The notes below the pieces were generated by a model, which made no database searches, was not told the DNA's origin, and saw only the letters and a program-made list of their open reading frames with translations. Source: Desulfopila sp. IMCC35008 (GTDB lineage Bacteria; Desulfobacterota; Desulfobulbia; Desulfobulbales; Desulfocapsaceae). Taken from it: a stretch of 64,000 nt of DNA. The translations under genes were made by a program, and so were the position numbers. Below, piece after piece: positions 54,576-64,000 of this stretch (its first letter is position 1; the number at the start of each line of letters is the position of its first letter). The stretch is taken from assembly GCF_010646885.2 (NCBI RefSeq), contig NZ_CP050700.1, forward strand, positions 4,490,501 to 4,554,500, read 5' to 3'.

Positions 54576-57500
54576 ATGCTGATGAAAAAATATACTTCTA
54601 GCAATCCTTCCCAGGTCGACCTGGGACTTTTATGGCCAACCAACGATCTTTTTACTGATGTCGACGGTGATGGATATGTAGATCAGCTAAATATTGAGCT
54701 TGGTATTGCACCCAAACTAGTAAGCGGATACATCTGGGCGGGCCTGATCAACCTGGCAGTGCGTCTCAATATTGAGTGCAATGGGGCTCATATCAAAAAA
54801 TTGCGCTGTCTGCGAAACCCAAAACCAGGAATGTTGCTCGTCAGGGAGTCTTCGAGCAAATATGAACAGGCTGCGCTACTCGAACAGGCTGTTGAAGGTG
54901 GTTGGATTCTCACTGGAAACAGCCCGTATGCAATTAATCGCGTTCTCAATAGCCTGGCAACAGCACCACTTCGACGATACGATACTCCAGTGAAGAAAAT
55001 TGAAATCCATGGTGATGACACGTCTATATGCGTTATCAGCTGGAGTGGTATTCCAACTGTGTCCCGAATAAAACTACCTGCCATCCAAGCAAAAAAACAT
55101 GAAGAGGTCAATGAACCGCCAGCAGGGTTTGATCTCATATCAATGAACAAAGCACTTTTTGTCGAATCTACAAGAGAAGTCCGGGGGACCTGCCTGAATT
55201 TAGGACTGGATTTGCCTGAAGAGCTTTCGGCAGATTTGGGTCAAGCTCTCTTTGCCCACATGGGAGCAGCGGTTTCCCGTGCTACCGAGGTAACTCTACC
55301 AATGGCTCATGTTGGTAATTATAGCGTGCAGAATATTTGTATAAAGATTGTTGAAAACGAAAACACAGAGGCTTGGCTGCGTGTAAACGACAGGAACCTC
55401 CTGGCCTCTGGTAGCAGTAAGCCACTGGCGCAACTCTTCAAAAAACTAACGCAACTTTGGTTTGAAACTGATGCGCCGGGAGGTGAGGTACTTGAGGCGT
55501 GGCGCTCCAGATTCCATAAAGCAGCGCTTCTTGCGGCCGGTGCTGGCAGAACGGGCTCCTTGGTACATAAAATAGTAAAAGGCCAGCACATACCTGACGT
55601 ACCAGGCAAACAGCATCAGAGAGTTGCTTCTGCGTGTCGTTGTGTCGGGATTCCAGAACCAAAGCGATTGGCAAAAAAGCCGACCATCGTGCGTAAATCT
55701 ACATGGCAAAGTGAAGCAAGAAGGATTCTTGCCCTAGTAAAGAAAATCCCTGAGGGTACAGGCCAGGTAACGGTGAGAGCTTTTCTTAGTGGTTCATATA
55801 CCTTTCGAAACGACTTTAAATCCATGTTGGAAAAGTTATTACGAGAGAAAGGATACGACTCTGAAATCATAAACCTGCGAGCTTATAAACCTGCCGTCAG
55901 CTGGTTATTGGAAGCAATTGAACCTAAGTTGCCACCTACAGTGGAGAGACTGGAAATCAGTTGTTCTCCCTTTAACCAGAAAGGCCAGATGGAAATGGGT
56001 TCCAGATGGGTTCAGGAAATGTACCCTGCACCGGATATTGTTTGTCAAAAAAGGGGATGGACGCTTGATCGGGTTCAAATGAGCATGAATCCTGATCAGG
56101 AGGAAGCCTATCTGGTCCGCGCATTTAACGGTGAAGACGAATTACTGATTGAAGAAATGCTTACCCCACCCTTTTCCCAAGTCCCCTATTTGCTTGAAAA
56201 TGAGGTCGATCGTTTTTCCTATCCGGTTTGTGCCTCTATAGAGGTACGCAAAAACGAGCAACTATTGCTCAATCATAAGCTACCTACCGATCGTGAGCTC
56301 TTCTGGCACCGTTTTCAGCAATCGTGGCTCCCTGAGATGGAGGCTATCATGATCGCCTCCCTGCCTGATTTAGTAGAAGATGAAGCACTAGCTTTTTGGG
56401 AGGAAATTCGGTTCGAGATAGCAATAGGGGAAGGGCAGGAAAAGCTCGATTTTGCTGAAGAACGAACTGCTCCCATGGAAGCTTTGCATGAAGACATTTA
56501 CTTTGGTCTGCTGGCCTTTTGTAAGGCTTTTTGCCAGCGACATCGGGTAAACAATTCCCTCAATCTGGGCAGAATCGTACCAATGGTTAATGCAGACCAT
56601 GCAGGTGATCCAGTCGTAAAGCTGAGGTTAAAACCGGTACAATCAGTTTCACAGGTTGTAGAAAATAAGATTGAGGTATTCGCTGTCGGTTACAGTAAAG
56701 GACTCATCATTGCCGAGCTTGGCTATGGGCAGGAAGAATTACATGACTCGGAACTGAAAAAGCTGGCTGTCGCAGCAGACTGCTTTGGGTATAGGTTTTT
56801 GGTTAGAGAAAGAAAAATCATACTACGGATGAGGCCTGCACCCAAAAGGGTAGCCAATGAATCCGTTCAAGAGGTCCAAAAGCCGGACATCCAGTCTATA
56901 CCAACAGGTGAAGAGATTGAGGCATGGAGCAGGAGCTTAAATGGTCAACCCGGCATGGAGGTATGGCGAGTTGGGCAAAGCCTCATGGGCCGCGACATTC
57001 TTGCAGTGGAGGCAATATCAACTGGTAGAATGCAAGCTGGCAGAGCCAGACTCCTTAAACCCACACTCTTTATTAATGCCCGCCACCATGCAAATGAAAT
57101 TTCCGGAACCAATGGGGCTATAAAACTCCTCTATGATCTTGTACAGGAACAAAACAAGACGACATCTGCCGGAATCCTGGCAGGTATCAACGTGGTTGTC
57201 GTGCCAGTTGAGAACCCCGATGGTGTGGCGACCTTTGAAGAGATGCTGCCTAAGGCACCCGATCACAAGCTGCATGCGGCCCGTTATAACTCGCTCGGTA
57301 TGGAGTGGTACGATCAGTATTTAAACCCAGATACTGTTTTTAGCGAAGCAAGAGTAAAAACAAAACTCTATGAACGTTGGTTGCCGGAATATATGCTTGA
57401 TCTGCACGGAGTTCCCAGTCATGAGTGGGAGCAACCTTTTGCTGGATATATCAATCCAGACTTTCGTGAGCATTGGATACCGCGATCCTTTGTCTACGCC

Positions 57501-57947
57501 ATAATACCTTACTATGATCAGCCGGAACACCCTGGAGGGTCGGAAGCAAGAGAACTCGCACAAGCATTATCAACAGCCATGGGCGCAGAAGCAGATATAG
57601 CAGAGCTCAACAGGGAAATTTACGACCGATATGCACGTTATGCAAAGGCCTTTGAACCTGAAGTCTATCATTCCGAGATGGCGGGATCACTTGTTGTGGA
57701 ACCACCATGCGAACGCATCAGTGAAATCAATTTTGCAATCCGAAAATGGCCACTGGTAAAAAGTGAAGTGATAACTGAAGTACTCGATGAAGTTGCTCGT
57801 GGTCCCTGGCTTGGACGCTGCACAAGGGCTCATCTCACGGTTATCCAATCCATGATAAAACGGATGCAAGGAGCAGAGCGCTTAACTCTTAGGTGTTATG
57901 AGAGGACAGGTGGAATTACCTTTGCGTGGACTAAAGACTCTGGTTGA
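54576..57947 (+). CDS. Large protein with C-terminal M14 zinc carboxypeptidase domain
   Basis: 1123 residues; a second ATG two codons in is equally possible. Residues about 1-780 are a long region I cannot assign, with a DVDGDGYVD calcium-loop-like motif near 28-36. From about 790 an M14 domain follows: VGQSLMGRDILAVEA, zinc motif H838-x-x-E841 in ARHHANEISG, PVENPDGVATFEEM, and the third ligand His944 in LDLHGVPSHEW. No signal peptide is visible, so cytoplasmic action on imported peptides is plausible. The dipeptide ABC operon 1.2 kb downstream and an intervening regulator suggest a shared peptide-use pathway. Confidence 0.78.
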   Translation: MLMKKYTSSNPSQVDLGLLWPTNDLFTDVDGDGYVDQLNIELGIAPKLVSGYIWAGLINLAVRLNIECNGAHIKKLRCLRNPKPGMLLVRESSSKYEQAALLEQAVEGGWILTGNSPYAINRVLNSLATAPLRRYDTPVKKIEIHGDDTSICVISWSGIPTVSRIKLPAIQAKKHEEVNEPPAGFDLISMNKALFVESTREVRGTCLNLGLDLPEELSADLGQALFAHMGAAVSRATEVTLPMAHVGNYSVQNICIKIVENENTEAWLRVNDRNLLASGSSKPLAQLFKKLTQLWFETDAPGGEVLEAWRSRFHKAALLAAGAGRTGSLVHKIVKGQHIPDVPGKQHQRVASACRCVGIPEPKRLAKKPTIVRKSTWQSEARRILALVKKIPEGTGQVTVRAFLSGSYTFRNDFKSMLEKLLREKGYDSEIINLRAYKPAVSWLLEAIEPKLPPTVERLEISCSPFNQKGQMEMGSRWVQEMYPAPDIVCQKRGWTLDRVQMSMNPDQEEAYLVRAFNGEDELLIEEMLTPPFSQVPYLLENEVDRFSYPVCASIEVRKNEQLLLNHKLPTDRELFWHRFQQSWLPEMEAIMIASLPDLVEDEALAFWEEIRFEIAIGEGQEKLDFAEERTAPMEALHEDIYFGLLAFCKAFCQRHRVNNSLNLGRIVPMVNADHAGDPVVKLRLKPVQSVSQVVENKIEVFAVGYSKGLIIAELGYGQEELHDSELKKLAVAADCFGYRFLVRERKIILRMRPAPKRVANESVQEVQKPDIQSIPTGEEIEAWSRSLNGQPGMEVWRVGQSLMGRDILAVEAISTGRMQAGRARLLKPTLFINARHHANEISGTNGAIKLLYDLVQEQNKTTSAGILAGINVVVVPVENPDGVATFEEMLPKAPDHKLHAARYNSLGMEWYDQYLNPDTVFSEARVKTKLYERWLPEYMLDLHGVPSHEWEQPFAGYINPDFREHWIPRSFVYAIIPYYDQPEHPGGSEARELAQALSTAMGAEADIAELNREIYDRYARYAKAFEPEVYHSEMAGSLVVEPPCERISEINFAIRKWPLVKSEVITEVLDEVARGPWLGRCTRAHLTVIQSMIKRMQGAERLTLRCYERTGGITFAWTKDSG

Positions 57948-58889
57948 TTATTTTTGATCTGCTATAATTTCTTCCAGAAACTGTTCAACTGCTACCCGCT
58001 CTTTATATTCCGGCAGAACCCATCCTTTAATGGACTCCAACTCCTCATGAAAAGTCTGCAGGATTACAGGATTACTTGTAGAAAAACCGGCAAGCCTTCC
58101 CGGGCGTTCTCCTGCTACATAGTGACCAGGTTTGGCGCAGAAGTTAAACTGGACATCAGATCCATCTTGAGGATGTTTGATGGAAAAGAGCATGTAGGAG
58201 CACACGCCTGTGATGAGCACCTCCAGATTTTTGTACTTCCGGTGGTAATCAAGCAAGTTTGATACATGTTTCCTCCGCCAGTACGTCTCTTTAGGATCAT
58301 CGCATTTCTTAACATAGTCCTGAAGGCACTGCCGGCAGATGTAATGCGTTATCCTGCCGTTTTTCAGGTTAGTTTCAAACTGGGCACGACGCACCCGGCC
58401 CAGGGTTTCAAGGAGTTCGGCATAAAGGGGATGGGCTGCAACCAGGTGACTATCACTAAAGGTTCGATGTCCGGCTTCTCGTATACAAACCGTGGGGCGA
58501 TCGTTGATTATTATCTGGTCTCCCGGCACATATTCCATGGCATAGACAGCCAGCTCGTAGGCATAAAAATCTCTTAAAGGAAAGAGAGCTGTCGTTATCT
58601 TGCGCTTGTGGGCCGACTCGATAAAGGCATCAATATCATCAGCGGATAGACTTGCTCTATCAAAAATCTTGAGCATATCGTCTATCCGGTTTAGATTCAT
58701 GTTGAGAGCTACGGCGAGTCGAAGGAGTTTTTTCCGGTCAACGTTAATGATGTTGCCCTGCTCCAGATCACGTATATAGGTGTTTGTCAGCCCGGAAGTT
58801 GCAGCGACCTGATTGCGAGGCATCTTGCTGGATGCGATCAGGTCACAGATCAATTCCGCTCTTTTCTGGCGTTGCTTGGATGTTGACAT
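57948..58889 (-). CDS. XRE-type HTH regulator with large C-terminal domain
   Basis: 313 residues from the ATG at 58889, where homology to HTH proteins begins; GGAGG lies somewhat far upstream. HTH at about 7-60 (ICDLIASSKMPRNQVAATSGLTNTYIRDLEQG). The rest is an unassigned domain with a CRQCLQDYVKKC Cys pair that could bind metal. It converges on the peptidase gene, their stops being adjacent, and is divergent from dppA, so it probably controls the peptide uptake operon. Confidence 0.75.
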   Translation of the reverse strand: MSTSKQRQKRAELICDLIASSKMPRNQVAATSGLTNTYIRDLEQGNIINVDRKKLLRLAVALNMNLNRIDDMLKIFDRASLSADDIDAFIESAHKRKITTALFPLRDFYAYELAVYAMEYVPGDQIIINDRPTVCIREAGHRTFSDSHLVAAHPLYAELLETLGRVRRAQFETNLKNGRITHYICRQCLQDYVKKCDDPKETYWRRKHVSNLLDYHRKYKNLEVLITGVCSYMLFSIKHPQDGSDVQFNFCAKPGHYVAGERPGRLAGFSTSNPVILQTFHEELESIKGWVLPEYKERVAVEQFLEEIIADQK

Positions 58890-59055
58890 TATGCCGCTTT
58901 TTCCTCCGTGATGTCGATGAGACTGCTTGTCCGGATTGGCGGGGCCTAATCGACATAAATTACAATTCAAGGAATAGTCTAAGTCTATTAAACCATTTTT
59001 GTTATGATATTTAAAGCGGTTTTATCTTTCATATTAAGCTGCTTTAATATTTTAC

Positions 59056-59124
59056 TTGACTTCGAATCATAATAGTTTTTAGATTTGATCGATACAAGGC
59101 AGTGTTAGATGGTTATAACCATCT
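59056..59124 (+). promoter_or_regulatory. Candidate dpp promoter and operator palindrome
   Basis: TTGACT (59056-59061) and TAGATT (59080-59085) are spaced by 18 bases. Shortly after lies a perfect 18-base palindrome AGATGGTTATAACCATCT (59107-59124), 50 bases before the dppA start. It is well placed as the operator of the adjacent XRE regulator. Confidence 0.55.
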
Positions 59125-59174
59125 GATTAGACCATCGTTGGGAAACTATTAAGTACACAACAGGGAGAATGCGT

Positions 59175-60728
59175 ATGCGTAGATTATTACTAGCATTTTG
59201 GGTCGTAGCACTGATGCTGCCCAGCGCTGTGAGCGCAGGAGAGGCAGATACTCTGATTTGGGGGCGAGGTGGTGATTCTGTAAGCCTCGATCTGGCCCAG
59301 GCAACCGATGGAGAGTCTATCAAGGCTGGAATTCAAGTTCTTGAAAACCTGGTTATCTTCGGTAAGGACAGTATGGACGTTGAGCCCCAACTCGCAGAGT
59401 CCTGGTCAATATCCGACGACGGTCTGGTCTGGACCTTCAAACTGCGTCAGGGAGTAAAGTTTCATGACGGCGAACCCTTCAACGCAACTGCAGTTTATGA
59501 TTCCTTTGCACGTATCATCGACAAAGAACACCCTCTCCACAGTTTCGGCAAATGGCGCTACCTCAGTCTTTCCCTTAAACCAGTTACTGAGATTAAAGTG
59601 GTTGATGACTACACCATTCAGTTGGTTACGGAAAAGCCTTTCGCACCACTTTTGAACAATCTTGCCCTCTGGCTGTGTCCTATTCTCTCGCCCAAAGCCA
59701 TGCATGAATATAAGGATCAGATTGGTCAGCATCCTGTTGGAACCGGTCCTTTCAAGTTCGTCAAATGGGATAAAGATGACCAGATCGTTTTTGAGCGTAA
59801 CAATGATTACTGGGGTGAAAAAGCCAAAGTAGAAAAAATCGTCCTGAAATCGATCCCAGAACCATCTGCGCGTCTTATGGCCCTGCAATCGGGAGCTATT
59901 GATATCGCTGACGATCTCGATCCTGATTCAATTAAGCTTGTAGAAAAAAATGATCAACTGGCCATGATCAAGCGACCGAGTGTCAATGTTGGCTACCTGG
60001 CACTAAATACCGAAAAGTCCTACTTGAAAGACCCGAAAGTTCGTATTGCGCTTAGTCACGCTATTGATAAAAATGCCATCGTCCAGTCAATCTTCCAGGG
60101 TATGGCGATTCCTGCTAAAAACCCTTTTGCCCCTTCAATCTGGAGCTACAACGACTCAATTAACCCATATGAATATGACCCGGCAAAAGCCAAGAAGATG
60201 CTCAAGGAAGCAGGGTTTGATTTTGGGCGTACACTTGAGTTATGGGCGATGCCGGTAAGCCGTGCATACATGCCTGATCCTGTTAAGACCGCTGAACTCA
60301 TTCAAGCCTACCTTGCTGCCGCCGGTGTTAAGGCAAAGATCGTTCGTATGGACTGGGGTGCGTATCTGAAGAAGACCTCCAATGGAGAGCATGATCTCTG
60401 TATGCTTGGGTGGCTGGGTGGTAACGCCGATCCGGATAATTTCCTTTACGGACTGCTTTCTGCCGATACCGCCAAGACTCCCGGTGCTTCAAACGTTTCA
60501 CTTTGGAAAAACGATGAATTTACTGAGCTTTGTAAAAAAGCTCAGGTTGTCTTTGACAAGACAGAAAGAACAGAGTTGTACATGAAGGCCCAGGTGATCG
60601 CCCATGATGAGGCTCCATGGATTCCACTGGTTCACACCACTATTGTCCGGAGCTACAACAAGCGCTTGTCTGATGTTCCCCTGCGCCCCAACGGGTTGAA
60701 CAGCTTTCAGATGGTTGGTAAAAAGTAA
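59175..60728 (+). CDS. dppA: Dipeptide/oligopeptide ABC transporter binding protein
   Basis: 517 residues. Of two ATGs six bases apart, the second (59175) has GGGAG at good spacing. Signal peptide about 1-24, then TLIWGRGGDSVSLDLAQATDGES and the family 5 motifs (LAESWSISDDGLVWTFKLRQGVKFHDGEPFNA; HPVGTGPFKFVKW). Binds di- or oligopeptides in the periplasm. First gene of a complete dpp operon. Confidence 0.9.
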   Translation: MRRLLLAFWVVALMLPSAVSAGEADTLIWGRGGDSVSLDLAQATDGESIKAGIQVLENLVIFGKDSMDVEPQLAESWSISDDGLVWTFKLRQGVKFHDGEPFNATAVYDSFARIIDKEHPLHSFGKWRYLSLSLKPVTEIKVVDDYTIQLVTEKPFAPLLNNLALWLCPILSPKAMHEYKDQIGQHPVGTGPFKFVKWDKDDQIVFERNNDYWGEKAKVEKIVLKSIPEPSARLMALQSGAIDIADDLDPDSIKLVEKNDQLAMIKRPSVNVGYLALNTEKSYLKDPKVRIALSHAIDKNAIVQSIFQGMAIPAKNPFAPSIWSYNDSINPYEYDPAKAKKMLKEAGFDFGRTLELWAMPVSRAYMPDPVKTAELIQAYLAAAGVKAKIVRMDWGAYLKKTSNGEHDLCMLGWLGGNADPDNFLYGLLSADTAKTPGASNVSLWKNDEFTELCKKAQVVFDKTERTELYMKAQVIAHDEAPWIPLVHTTIVRSYNKRLSDVPLRPNGLNSFQMVGKK

Positions 60729-60741
60729 AGGATAGTAAAGC

Positions 60742-61752
60742 ATGACACTGGGATACATCTCAAGACGGTTTTTTCACCTGCTCTTGACCATGTTTGGGGT
60801 CTCTGTACTGGTTTTCCTGATGCTCAGGATGATCCCTGGAGACCCCGCCCAATTACTTCTCGGAGAGTTTGCCAACCCTGAAGAACTTGCCAGTCTGAGG
60901 CAGCAGCTTGGTCTCAACGAGTCTCTTATCACACAATACTGGATCTACTTAAAGGACATCCTGCAAGGCGATCTCGGTAACTCCATGCGCTCCAATGCGC
61001 CGGTCTCGGCAGAAATCTGGGTACGTCTGCTTGCCACCCTGGAACTCTCAATGGTGGCAATGCTGATTGCTACAATCGTTGGTATTGCAGCAGGGGTGCT
61101 ATCCGCTTCACGACAGTATTCTTTATGGGATTACGGTTCCATGTTTCTTGCTCTTCTGGGTGTTTCCATGCCGATCTTCTGGCTTGGCTTGATGCTCATC
61201 TACTTTTTTTCGGTAAAGTTCCCTCTACTTCCAATGATGGGTCGAATATCCCTTGGCATTGAGGTCCCTGATCTAACAGGTCTCGTAGTGCTCGACTCAA
61301 TGCTTGCCGGTAACTGGGCGGCATTTATATCTTCACTCAAGCATCTCATACTTCCTGCTTTTACCCTTGCGACTATACCCATGGCCATAGTTGCACGTAT
61401 TACCAGGAGTGCCATGCTTGAGACAATGAGCAAGGATTATGTGAGGACAGCCAGAGCTAAAGGTATGAGTGAGTTTGTCGTTATCATGCGGCACGCTCTC
61501 CGCAATGCTTTTTTACCAGTGGTGACAGTTCTTGGACTGAATCTAGGGCTTTTGTTGGGCGGTGCGGTGCTGACTGAGACAATTTTCAGCTGGCCAGGGC
61601 TAGGCCGTTATGTGGTGGATTCTCTCTCAGGCCGTGATTACGCAGCGGTACAGGGCTGTATTCTTGTCTTTGCTGCGCTTATGGCGACAATTAATCTTGC
61701 TGTGGATTTAATTTACGTTCTGCTCGATCCGAGGATCAGGGTCCATGAATAG
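60742..61752 (+). CDS. dppB: Dipeptide ABC transporter permease
   Basis: 336 residues with six membrane segments and the DppB signature (MLRMIPGDPAQLLLGE near the start). The ATPase-contact loop is YVRTARAKGMSEFVVIMRHALRNAFLP. It lies 13 bases after dppA and overlaps dppC by eight. Confidence 0.93.
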   Translation: MTLGYISRRFFHLLLTMFGVSVLVFLMLRMIPGDPAQLLLGEFANPEELASLRQQLGLNESLITQYWIYLKDILQGDLGNSMRSNAPVSAEIWVRLLATLELSMVAMLIATIVGIAAGVLSASRQYSLWDYGSMFLALLGVSMPIFWLGLMLIYFFSVKFPLLPMMGRISLGIEVPDLTGLVVLDSMLAGNWAAFISSLKHLILPAFTLATIPMAIVARITRSAMLETMSKDYVRTARAKGMSEFVVIMRHALRNAFLPVVTVLGLNLGLLLGGAVLTETIFSWPGLGRYVVDSLSGRDYAAVQGCILVFAALMATINLAVDLIYVLLDPRIRVHE

Positions 61753-62584
61753 TCTGGAAGCACTAAAAGATATGAGGCAGAGCGTCAGTGCTATCACCGG
61801 CCTGGGCCTAATCTGTATTCTTGTTCTTATTGCACTGTTCGGTCCGTGGATTGCTCCGGCGGATCCGCTCATTCCTTCACCGCTCATCCGTTTGCAGGGT
61901 CCTAGTATAGACCATCTCTTTGGCACGGACAGCCTTGGTAGGGATATCCTGAGCCGGGTGATTTACGGTACCCGGATTTCACTTATGATCGGTGTCATAT
62001 CTGTTGGTATCTCGATTATCCCAGGCACAATTCTTGGTCTTTTTGCGGGATATTTTGGCAAAAGAGTGGACAGTGTTATCATGCGCTGCATGGATATGCT
62101 GCTCGCTTTCCCTGCCATCCTGCTAGCCATCTTTATCACAGCTATTCTGGAACCGAGTCTTACCAACACCATGGTGGCCGTGGGTATTGTCTATATCCCT
62201 CATTATGCCCGGATTGTGCGTGCCAGTGTACTGAGCCTGAAAGGCCAACTTTTTGTCCAGGCCATTGAACATCTTGGGGGGAGCCACCGAAGAATAATTT
62301 TTAGACACATCCTGCCCAACTGTCTACCGCCAATTATCGTATACGCAACTCTTGGCATGGGGACTGCAGTTCTCCAGGCTGCAGCCCTTGGTTTTCTGGG
62401 CCTAGGTGCTCAGCCTCCCTCACCTGAATGGGGTGCCATGTTAAGCGAGGGACGACAGTACATTCAGCTGGCTCCTCATGTCGCCGCCTTCCCCGGCGCG
62501 GCCATCCTTCTTCTCGTCTTAGGTTTTAATCTCTTTGGTGACGGACTACGTGACGTTCTTGATCCCTCCTTGAGGTCGCAATGA
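61745..62584 (+). CDS. dppC: Dipeptide ABC transporter permease
   Basis: 279 residues, six membrane segments. [22 protein letters not shown] near the start and the EAA-like loop [30 protein letters not shown]. Overlaps both neighbours by a few bases, so translation is coupled. Confidence 0.93.
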   Translation: MNSLEALKDMRQSVSAITGLGLICILVLIALFGPWIAPADPLIPSPLIRLQGPSIDHLFGTDSLGRDILSRVIYGTRISLMIGVISVGISIIPGTILGLFAGYFGKRVDSVIMRCMDMLLAFPAILLAIFITAILEPSLTNTMVAVGIVYIPHYARIVRASVLSLKGQLFVQAIEHLGGSHRRIIFRHILPNCLPPIIVYATLGMGTAVLQAAALGFLGLGAQPPSPEWGAMLSEGRQYIQLAPHVAAFPGAAILLLVLGFNLFGDGLRDVLDPSLRSQ

Positions 62585-63558
62585 CAGAACCAGTTCTGAA
62601 AATAGAGGGGTTGAAAACTTGTTTCACCACCAAACGTGGTATGCTTACCGCTGTGGACAGGGTGAGTCTGCATGTTAACGCCAGGGAGACCCTTGGCATT
62701 GTCGGAGAATCCGGCTGTGGAAAATCGGTTACGGCTCTTTCTGTGCTCCAATTACTGCCCAAGCCACTTGCCCACATAGAAGAGGGTAAAGTTCTGTTTA
62801 ACGGAAAGGATCTTGTGAGTGATCCTGATATTGACATACGAGCAATCCGGGGCAACCAGATCTCTATGATTTTCCAGGAGCCCATGACTTCCCTTAATCC
62901 GGTCTACAATGTAGGCTTTCAGATTATGGAGCCTCTTAGAAAACATCGTAATATGGGTGGCGCTGATGCGAGGCTGGAGGCCATACGATTACTAGAACTG
63001 GTGGGTATACCGGAGCCTGTATCAAGGATAGCCGATTATCCCCATCAACTTTCCGGTGGAATGCGGCAGCGTGTGATGATTGCCATCGCTCTCGCCTGTC
63101 AGCCTGCCCTGATAATTGCAGATGAGCCCACAACAGCTCTTGATGTCACCATCCAGGCACAGATTCTTGAGCTAATGAAAAGCTTGCAGCAAGAACTTGG
63201 CATGGCGATCATGCTGATCACACACGATCTGGGCGTTGTCGCCGAGACCTGCCATAGGGTTGTGGTTATGTATGCAGGTAAGATCGTCGAGTCAGCGGAT
63301 GTGGACGAGCTTTTTACGCGCCCTCTGCATCCATATACAAAGGGCTTATTTGATTCTCTGCCCCAGCGCGGTAGACGTTCTGCTCTCAGCACCATACCAG
63401 GGGCTGTCCCCAGTTTACTCAACCTGCCAGAGGGTTGTTCTTTTCAAGATCGTTGCCGATACGCTGTCCAGCAATGTAAACAAGTTCCGCCATGGCAAGA
63501 GACGGATAAGGGCCATGGCGTGCGGTGCTGGTATGCTCTGAGAGGTGAACTGCGATGA
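62581..63558 (+). CDS. dppD: Dipeptide ABC transporter ATPase
   Basis: 325 residues. Walker A GESGCGKS, signature LSGGMRQR, Walker [13 protein letters not shown], and a C-terminal Cys motif ([15 protein letters not shown]) that in this family binds a 4Fe-4S cluster. Overlaps dppC and dppF by four bases. Confidence 0.94.
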   Translation: MTEPVLKIEGLKTCFTTKRGMLTAVDRVSLHVNARETLGIVGESGCGKSVTALSVLQLLPKPLAHIEEGKVLFNGKDLVSDPDIDIRAIRGNQISMIFQEPMTSLNPVYNVGFQIMEPLRKHRNMGGADARLEAIRLLELVGIPEPVSRIADYPHQLSGGMRQRVMIAIALACQPALIIADEPTTALDVTIQAQILELMKSLQQELGMAIMLITHDLGVVAETCHRVVVMYAGKIVESADVDELFTRPLHPYTKGLFDSLPQRGRRSALSTIPGAVPSLLNLPEGCSFQDRCRYAVQQCKQVPPWQETDKGHGVRCWYALRGELR

Positions 63559-64000
63559 ACGAGGTAATTCTCGAGGCGACGGATGTCTGTAAATATTACC
63601 CGGTCCAGAGCAGCGGGTTCGGAGCCAGAAAAGGAATTGTCCGTGCAGTGGACGGTGTAAGCCTTGCCGTCAAGGCCGGGGAGGTCTTTGGTCTGGTTGG
63701 CGAGTCTGGCTGCGGTAAGTCAAGCCTTGGCAGGTCGTTGCTTCGCCTTGAAGATCCAACGAGTGGCAAGGTTGAATTTGAAGGCGGCAATCTTTGTGCA
63801 TTAAAAGGGGTTGAGCTTAAACAGTTTCGCCGCCAGGCTCAGGTTATTTATCAGGATCCTTATTCTGCGCTCAATCCCCGCCAGAAAGTATGCAACATCA
63901 TTGGTGAACCACTGATTATTCACGGGATTGGTGACAAAAAAGAGCGTGAAAAGCGAGTTCAATTTCTGATGGAGGTGGTGGGTTTACGCCCAGGCCAGGC
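63555..64000 (+). CDS. dppF: Dipeptide ABC transporter second ATPase, runs off the window
   Basis: The first 148 residues are visible: [33 protein letters not shown], Walker A GESGCGKS, and the Q-loop region [16 protein letters not shown]. The ATG overlaps the dppD stop (ATGA). The ABC signature and Walker B lie beyond the window. Confidence 0.9.
   Translation, partial: MNEVILEATDVCKYYPVQSSGFGARKGIVRAVDGVSLAVKAGEVFGLVGESGCGKSSLGRSLLRLEDPTSGKVEFEGGNLCALKGVELKQFRRQAQVIYQDPYSALNPRQKVCNIIGEPLIIHGIGDKKEREKRVQFLMEVVGLRPGQ

Overview
The window looks like a chromosomal segment of a Gram-negative anaerobe, most likely a sulfate-reducing Desulfobacterota (Desulfobulbales/Desulfobacterales-like). This is inferred from gene content: a Desulfovibrio-type CO dehydrogenase, a LutABC/lactate-TRAP/LarA block, several large PAS/hybrid histidine kinases, a sigma-54 activator, and a probable UGA-selenocysteine gene. 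There is no ribosomal RNA and no CRISPR array.

Layout. 0-5.2 kb (minus): the 3'-open end of a norD/cbbO gene with its MoxR-type ATPase cbbQ/norQ, then a lipoprotein alpha/beta hydrolase and a crotonase. 5.5-9.2 kb (plus): a BtuF/FecB-FecCD-FecE type metal-chelate ABC transporter ending in an FmdE-family protein. 9.3-12.1 kb (minus): a decaying CO locus. cooS carries an in-frame TGA, and the CooA-like regulator gene is broken by about three frameshifts, yet a clean CRP/CooA-type palindrome remains between them. 12.3-20.6 kb: sensor territory, with hybrid histidine kinases beside lone periplasmic binding proteins and a GAF/sigma-54 activator. That activator is divergent from a sigma-54 promoter driving two tiny overlapping genes. 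21.5-31.6 kb: a Cys-rich membrane protein, ferredoxin-nitroreductase, SUMF1-like protein, nhaA remnant, a LivK-like protein, an ArsR/flavin reductase pair, another hybrid kinase, an IS6-family remnant and a further binding protein.

31.7-40.7 kb: assorted genes (a hypothetical protein, GNAT, B12/radical SAM plus TetR, SHOCT), then a hybrid kinase with its own binding protein. 41.2-48.5 kb: a lactate block, with LarA-type racemase and TRAP transporter DctPQM on plus facing LutABC lactate dehydrogenase on minus.

48.5-54.3 kb is a mobile/accessory segment: an IS91-like remnant, a dispersed MITE-like repeat, a tRNA-Pro 3'-half remnant with its terminator, and a degenerate tyrosine recombinase. 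Between the tRNA scar and the recombinase lies a four-gene operon: TusA-like carrier, DsrE-like protein, TusA-OsmC fusion, and a MetE-II-type methyltransferase. The last gene has an in-frame TGA at what I recall as a conserved Cys position, followed by a textbook bacterial SECIS hairpin. This putative selenoprotein in a sulfur-carrier operon is the most interesting item in the window.

54.6-64 kb: a large M14 zinc peptidase, a convergent XRE regulator, and a dppABCDF peptide ABC transporter running off the end. Together these form a peptide hydrolysis and uptake unit.
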